Of a stretch of 64,000 bases of DNA, positions 59,510-64,000 are shown one piece after another (position 1 is the first letter of the stretch; each line of letters begins with the position of its first letter). The stretch lies in assembly GCA_037957365.1 (NCBI GenBank), contig JARHVA010000021.1, forward strand, positions 7,708,501-7,772,500, in the 5' to 3' direction. This DNA is from Torreya grandis (taxonomy: Eukaryota > Streptophyta > Pinopsida > Cupressales > Taxaceae). Made by a program: the position numbers and the translations under genes. The notes under the pieces are model-generated. The model did no database searches. It worked only from the letters and a program-made list of their open reading frames with translations, and had not been told where the DNA came from.

Positions 59510-61190
59510 ATGAGAAAATCAAAAACTCTTATGAACCTATTGTAACATGGAATTGGACCCTTTGTGGGAGAGTTTTTCAGGCTCTCTCACTTCTAGATAC
59601 AAGCATGGAAATAACCTCAGGCTGTGGGTATCCTGTAGCAAGGTTTAATCTCTGAAGTAGGCTAGTTCCTCTTTGATTCTCACCTAAACTAAAATCTAAA
59701 ATAATGCTTCATAGGGAAAAATGTTAGAAAGGGATATGGGCTACTAAGAAAGCTAACTAATTGATGCACCAAAGTAAAATGGATACTCATCTATGCTTGA
59801 AGCCACACTAGATCAGTCATAAGATAATTATAGCTTACATAAATTCAAGATGAAGTTAACACACTAGAAGAGGTTCAGGTAGAATACTAATCTAGACCTA
59901 TAAGAGCTTGAAAATACATTAAAGAGGCAAGTAGAAGGCTAATATACTAGGAATAATCTCTTTCACAAATCCACCAAGCACAAGCATACTAAGGCACTGA
60001 TCAATGACAAGAGATAGGTAAATAAATCATCTTATTACATCAAGAGGTAGTTCTTACAATAGACTTGATAGGGTTGAGCCTAATCAATCAGAGCATACTT
60101 TAAAGTATCTCAATGAATGTCCATCTCCCAAAAAGATGAAAAATTCTAAAAAATTGGGAACCCTTACAATGGCTTAAAAGCCCATATATATAGAAGAAGG
60201 GGACAACAGAGAAAAGGGACTTGCATAGGAGAATAGAAAATGGGGAGAAGAAGTCATTGATGATTGAAGCCACTATTATTGTAATTGCTTTGTCCATGAA
60301 ATAGACCACCCAATATCACCATAAAATCTCCTCAAGTCCTTCGTGCATTCAAGTCTCCCTCTTTAGAATTGAGTGAGCCATATTGGAGGTAGCTACATGT
60401 TCCTACAAAGTGTGAGTGATTTTATCCTTTGTATTTAAAACTCACTGTGTGATTTACTACAATATGGACTATCCCAGTCAATTTTTTGCATATTCATTAC
60501 TCCACCTAGATGCATTTATTCTTTGTTTAACCACTTTGCATGCCCTAGACAAAAGGAGAAGTTCTTGTTATCCATTGATCTATTGAGCTTGTTGGATGTG
60601 CTTGTGCCACTTATCCTTGACTGATTGGCCCTTTGGATTTACACTTGGAGAGGACTTATCTTTTTGAGAAACCAAGAAACACTTCTAAGACCAAATCAAT
60701 ATTTTGATGTCTCATTACTTATTTTAGGTTTTTGACTTCTCACAACTTATGAAGTAATTAAGTAGTGCTCCTTGGAGAACTCAAAATACACTATCCAGAC
60801 CAAATCAGGCTTTCCAAGCCCCACTACTTACTTCAGACTTAAAATTATTGATTACTCATGAAGTGAAATAAGTTGCGTTCTCTAAAAAACCTGAAGTTGT
60901 CTCCTTTGGAAAACTCAAAGACTTCTCAATGAGATAACTTGAAGCCATCTATTCAAGACCATTTTAGGTCTTTAACACCTTATTACTTACTATTTCAGAT
61001 CTTTGTAACTTTGCAACTTATAAAACCATTTAAGTCATAGGTTGCCAAAAGTCTGAAGTCTTCTAAAGACTTGCCATTTCCTGCTTGAAAGTCTATCTTC
61101 TCACACTTAGGCAAAAATTGGTATGTGGGCCAAAAAAATGGTCAACAAAACCTTTGGTTGTACAATGGTGTCTTATTCTTTTTTTCCAAC
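59510..61190. other. Unassigned insertion within E6
   Basis: E6 linker sequence stops near 59510 and resumes near 61200, so about 1.7 kb was probably inserted. It contains a TATA-like ATATATATAG at 60185-60194 and no coding frame I recognise, as a solo LTR might. I could not find convincing ends or a target duplication. Confidence 0.4.
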
Positions 61191-61199
61191 TTAAATAAT

Positions 61200-62110
61200 A
61201 TCCTATAGTAAAAAAATGTGCCAAATCATGAATTACACAAGAAAGGGACTAGGACCTCATGAAAATGGAGTTACAAATCCAATCTAGATATGCATAAATA
61301 AATAATGTCACAACATCATATACAAACCCCCTAGTGACCAATATGAGGATGTTAGTGACACTTCAATGATCTTTGAGGAAGTTTCTTCTGACATTGAAAC
61401 AAGTTCCTCTCATAGCATCTATAAATATATTTTCTCTTGTAACATTTTAAATGACATTATTATCCTTACCATTCACCTTGACTCTAATATCCTAAACTCA
61501 TCAACTAGGACCAATAATATCATGTACCATTAGACCTATTTCAAAATGATGAATTTATCACAAAATTCATGGGACTTTGAGAGAACATCATACTAAAGGA
61601 TTAAAAACAAGGATTTGAAGTCAAACTTTATTCAACGGCCTATTTTGGGTATCAAGAAGAGTTCCTTTGTCAAAAAAATCAAAATAAGAAAAAAAACTAA
61701 AAAATTTAAGTTCCCTAGTAAAAATCTCTTTGAGGTGCTATTAGAACAAGAAAATCAAAATCAAGAAAATAAAGACAAATTTATTATTGAAAACATCTCT
61801 GAGGTGCTAATAGATGAGGAAACCATATTTCCCCATACACCAACATAATTTCAAGATGAATCTACATCACTTTTAAATGAAAGATTGATGCCAACATCAT
61901 AATAAAATAAAATCCTAACATCATCTAACTTGGGGCAACTCTTAGTCCTGAGGAATATGATATCCTTGTCAAAAACTTTACCAACATCTTTGTTGGATCC
62001 AACTATGACATTATTGGTCCAAATTTCCCTTTGTATCATGACATTCACATTTACCTCCATGATCATACCATCCTTCCAACTATTTCATACAACCAAATAA
62101 AATACTTAAT
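61200..62110 (+). pseudogene. E6 linker and start of RT, remnant
   Basis: The open segment 61615-61848 contains KNLFEVLLEQENQNQENKD, matching ENLFQVLLYGG in the E3 linker. Further on, in another frame, IIYLGATLSPEEYDILV, FTNIFVGSNYDIIGPNF correspond to IKLGACLIEEEHDIF and FVDIFTWAYSDMPSLDP of E3. RT palm motifs are not seen after 62110. Confidence 0.6.
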
Positions 62111-62271
62111 CTAATACACATCTTGCTTCACCCTCCTTGGTAGTATCATAAATCATAGTGGCTATGATGTTACCTCGTTAATATGTTTGGAAGAAGCCAA
62201 CTTAGTAGTCACATAAGTTCATAATAGAATCTAGGGATCCTACATCAATGACATGGCACTAGTATATAAAC

Positions 62272-62710
62272 TATTTGGAATAGAAATTATTTGAAGAATC
62301 TAATGCAATCGTAATTATCCAAGAAATTAAAAACATAAAAAAAATTAAAAATTAAAAATTAAAAATTAAAAATTAAAAATTAAAAATTAAAAATTAAAAA
62401 TTAAAACTTAAAACTTAAAAATTAAAAATTAAAAATTAAAAATTAGAAATTAGAAATTAAAAATTAAAAAAATAAAAATAAAATAAAAGAGAGAGAAAAT
62501 TATCCAAATATGAGCCATTATTATGGTGCCTTGGACAAGTATTTGGAATAGAAATTATTTGAAGAATCTAATGCAATCGTAATTATCCAAGAAATTAAAA
62601 ACATAAAAAAAAATTAAAAATTAAAAATTAAAAATTAAAAAAATAAAAATAAAATAAAAGAGAGAGAAAATTATCCAAATATGAGCCATTATTATGGTGC
62701 CTTGGACAAG
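62272..62710 (+). repeat. Tandem duplication containing ATTAAAA microsatellite
   Basis: Copy 1 (62272-62539) and copy 2 (62540-62710) are identical in their flanking parts and differ almost only in the number of 7-bp ATTAAAA units (long in 62336-62470, short in 62606-62640). The identity of the outer parts points to recent duplication. Confidence 0.85.
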
Positions 62711-64000
62711 TACCATGATGAAAACTGGTTTCTAGCATCATGTGTAAAGTTTATTATCTACAAGTACCCTAAACTTTGGGCAAACCCATTCCATTCAACC
62801 ATCACCATCCTAAACTGACCATCACACCATCATCTTTCTTCCCAATTTTTACCTTGACAATGCCATGAAATATGTCATGCAATATGTTTTGGAAAAATCT
62901 TGGTATATCTAAACTTATTCAAAGCACAAGATAACACAATGTCAACATGGCATGAAGGTAAGTGGGCACATGGTTCCTATGTGATGTAATCCTTAGATAT
63001 CTCATCCTATCATCCCATACATTATTATTCCCTTTCCTAATGCTATAACTAGTTTTTCCTTTGTTTGTAGCTTTGTTGTTAGTCTAAAAAGCTACAAAAA
63101 TACAATAAATTAAAAATATATATAAATACCAAAAAAAAACCATTTGTCCTTAATCCTATTAAAAACTTGGTCAAAATATAAACAAATCATTACAACTTTA
63201 TCTGGTTATATAATTCCCAATATACCCCCTCACATATATTGTTGCATAGGGCACAATAAAACTATCATTATCATTTATCCTTAAAACATGGGATTTCTAA
63301 TGTTGATCAGATGACAAAAACAAAATCATTTTATTTATTTGTTTGTGTGTTCTTGTTCATTGTTTTTTATTGTTAAGTTTTTTATGTTGTATTACTTACT
63401 ATGTTTTTTTAGTCCTACTATGTATTATAATAGTGTCATCATGGTTTTCCATATCATGATGCATCTTTTCATATGCTATACCAAAATTCAAGTTGCTCAA
63501 ACATTCAAAAAACCATGCAAGATTAACAATAATTCATTTATCATCACATTGTCAATAATCAATCCTAAACATTCCAAGGTAACTAAAGATCCATAATTAA
63601 CATTAATTTCTAACTAAATATTCATCCTCACTAACTAGGTGTACCTCAATATAAATTTATCTCGATATATCATTCCCAATCCAATCCCCTTCGTATATAT
63701 TTTTGCTCAGCTAAAATCAAATAAATGATTATCATCATTAATTTATAACTTTATTGGGATATATCATTCCTAATCTAACCCACTTCACATACATCATTAA
63801 TTGGGGAAAATAAAATCTATCATTATTATCATTGATTTGAAGCTTTCTTGTGATATATTGTTCTTGATACAACAATATTGTAAATCCATCCATCACATCA
63901 TATAATAACATACATAACATCCATAAAATTGTCCATAGCCATAATGATCATACTCAGTCATCACATGAGCACCCAACCCCTATTTATTCATCTCTGATCC
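62711..64000. other. AT-rich sequence with imperfect tandem repeats, no gene
   Basis: A unit with ATATATCATTCC-AATC, a C-rich step and ATTATCAT-ATT recurs at about 63654, 63751 and 63844, some 93-97 bp apart, with an outlying copy near 63198. The rest shows no recognisable feature. Confidence 0.5.

Noticed and set aside
60185..60194. TATA box at ATATATATAG
   Set aside because: AT-rich context makes such a match likely by chance; kept only as a remark on the unassigned insertion.
59541..61164. Solo LTR from TGTAACATGG to GTTGTACA
   Set aside because: The flanking pentamers (CCTAT and ATGGT) do not match and the ends are not convincing.
17461..62110. E7 integrase and E6 gag/protease as one element
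   Set aside because: On the plus strand integrase (17.5 kb) precedes gag (38.3 kb), the wrong order for one element.
62336..62640. AT-rich short repeats as CRISPR array or telomere
   Set aside because: The unit is a 7-bp microsatellite without spacers and does not match plant telomere repeats.

Overview
The window looks like gene-free, repeat-packed nuclear DNA of a plant with a large genome. No host gene, rRNA, tRNA or CRISPR array was found. Almost everything that can be assigned is LTR retrotransposon. The dominant type is Ty3/gypsy of the Tat lineage, recognised by Gag with CX2HX4HX4C knuckles, a YNMLLGRPW-type protease, RT with YVDD, a second RNase H between RT and integrase, and a primer site beginning TGGCAC. 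AT-rich sequence, nested old insertions and long untranslated regions fit a gymnosperm or another large-genome seed plant, but the species cannot be proven from the sequence.

Four insertions are bounded by exact 5-bp target duplications. E1 (3057-12962, plus, GTTAG) is a 9.9-kb gag-only element. E2 (19711-34022, minus, CTGCA) is a 14.3-kb relative of E1 with gag and full pol, all broken. E3 (40310-56504, minus, ATACT) is a 16.2-kb Tat element of a second family. E5 (39727-58752 including E3, minus, CATGT) is a short Copia-like element with tRNA-Met-type primer site. Three older hosts are partial: E4 (1-17455, minus, E3-like, pol missing), which E1 entered; E7 (plus-strand integrase at 17461-18380), which E4 entered; and E6 (plus-strand gag at 38310-39721, protease at 58758-59500, linker/RT at 61200-62110), which E5 entered. 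E2 lies in sequence downstream of E7. The order is therefore E7, then E4, then E1; and E6, then E5, then E3.

The most striking signal is not protein coding. The four better-preserved Tat elements (E1-E4) carry small hairpins in their untranslated regions. Loops are conserved while stems change in a paired manner. There is a leader hairpin with an AYTTCAYYA loop closed by GG/CC in both families; a long double hairpin with CTACAT/ATGTAG outer arms, in two or more copies in each 3' region of all four elements; 28-nt and 25-nt hairpins in E1 and E2; and short repeats with a CATTTT loop in E3 and E4. This suggests an undescribed set of structured cis-acting RNA elements in Tat retrotransposons.

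Unassigned stretches are 18381-19705, 34028-38309, 59510-61190 and 62711-64000. They show no recognisable genes; some hold tandem repeats, listed separately.
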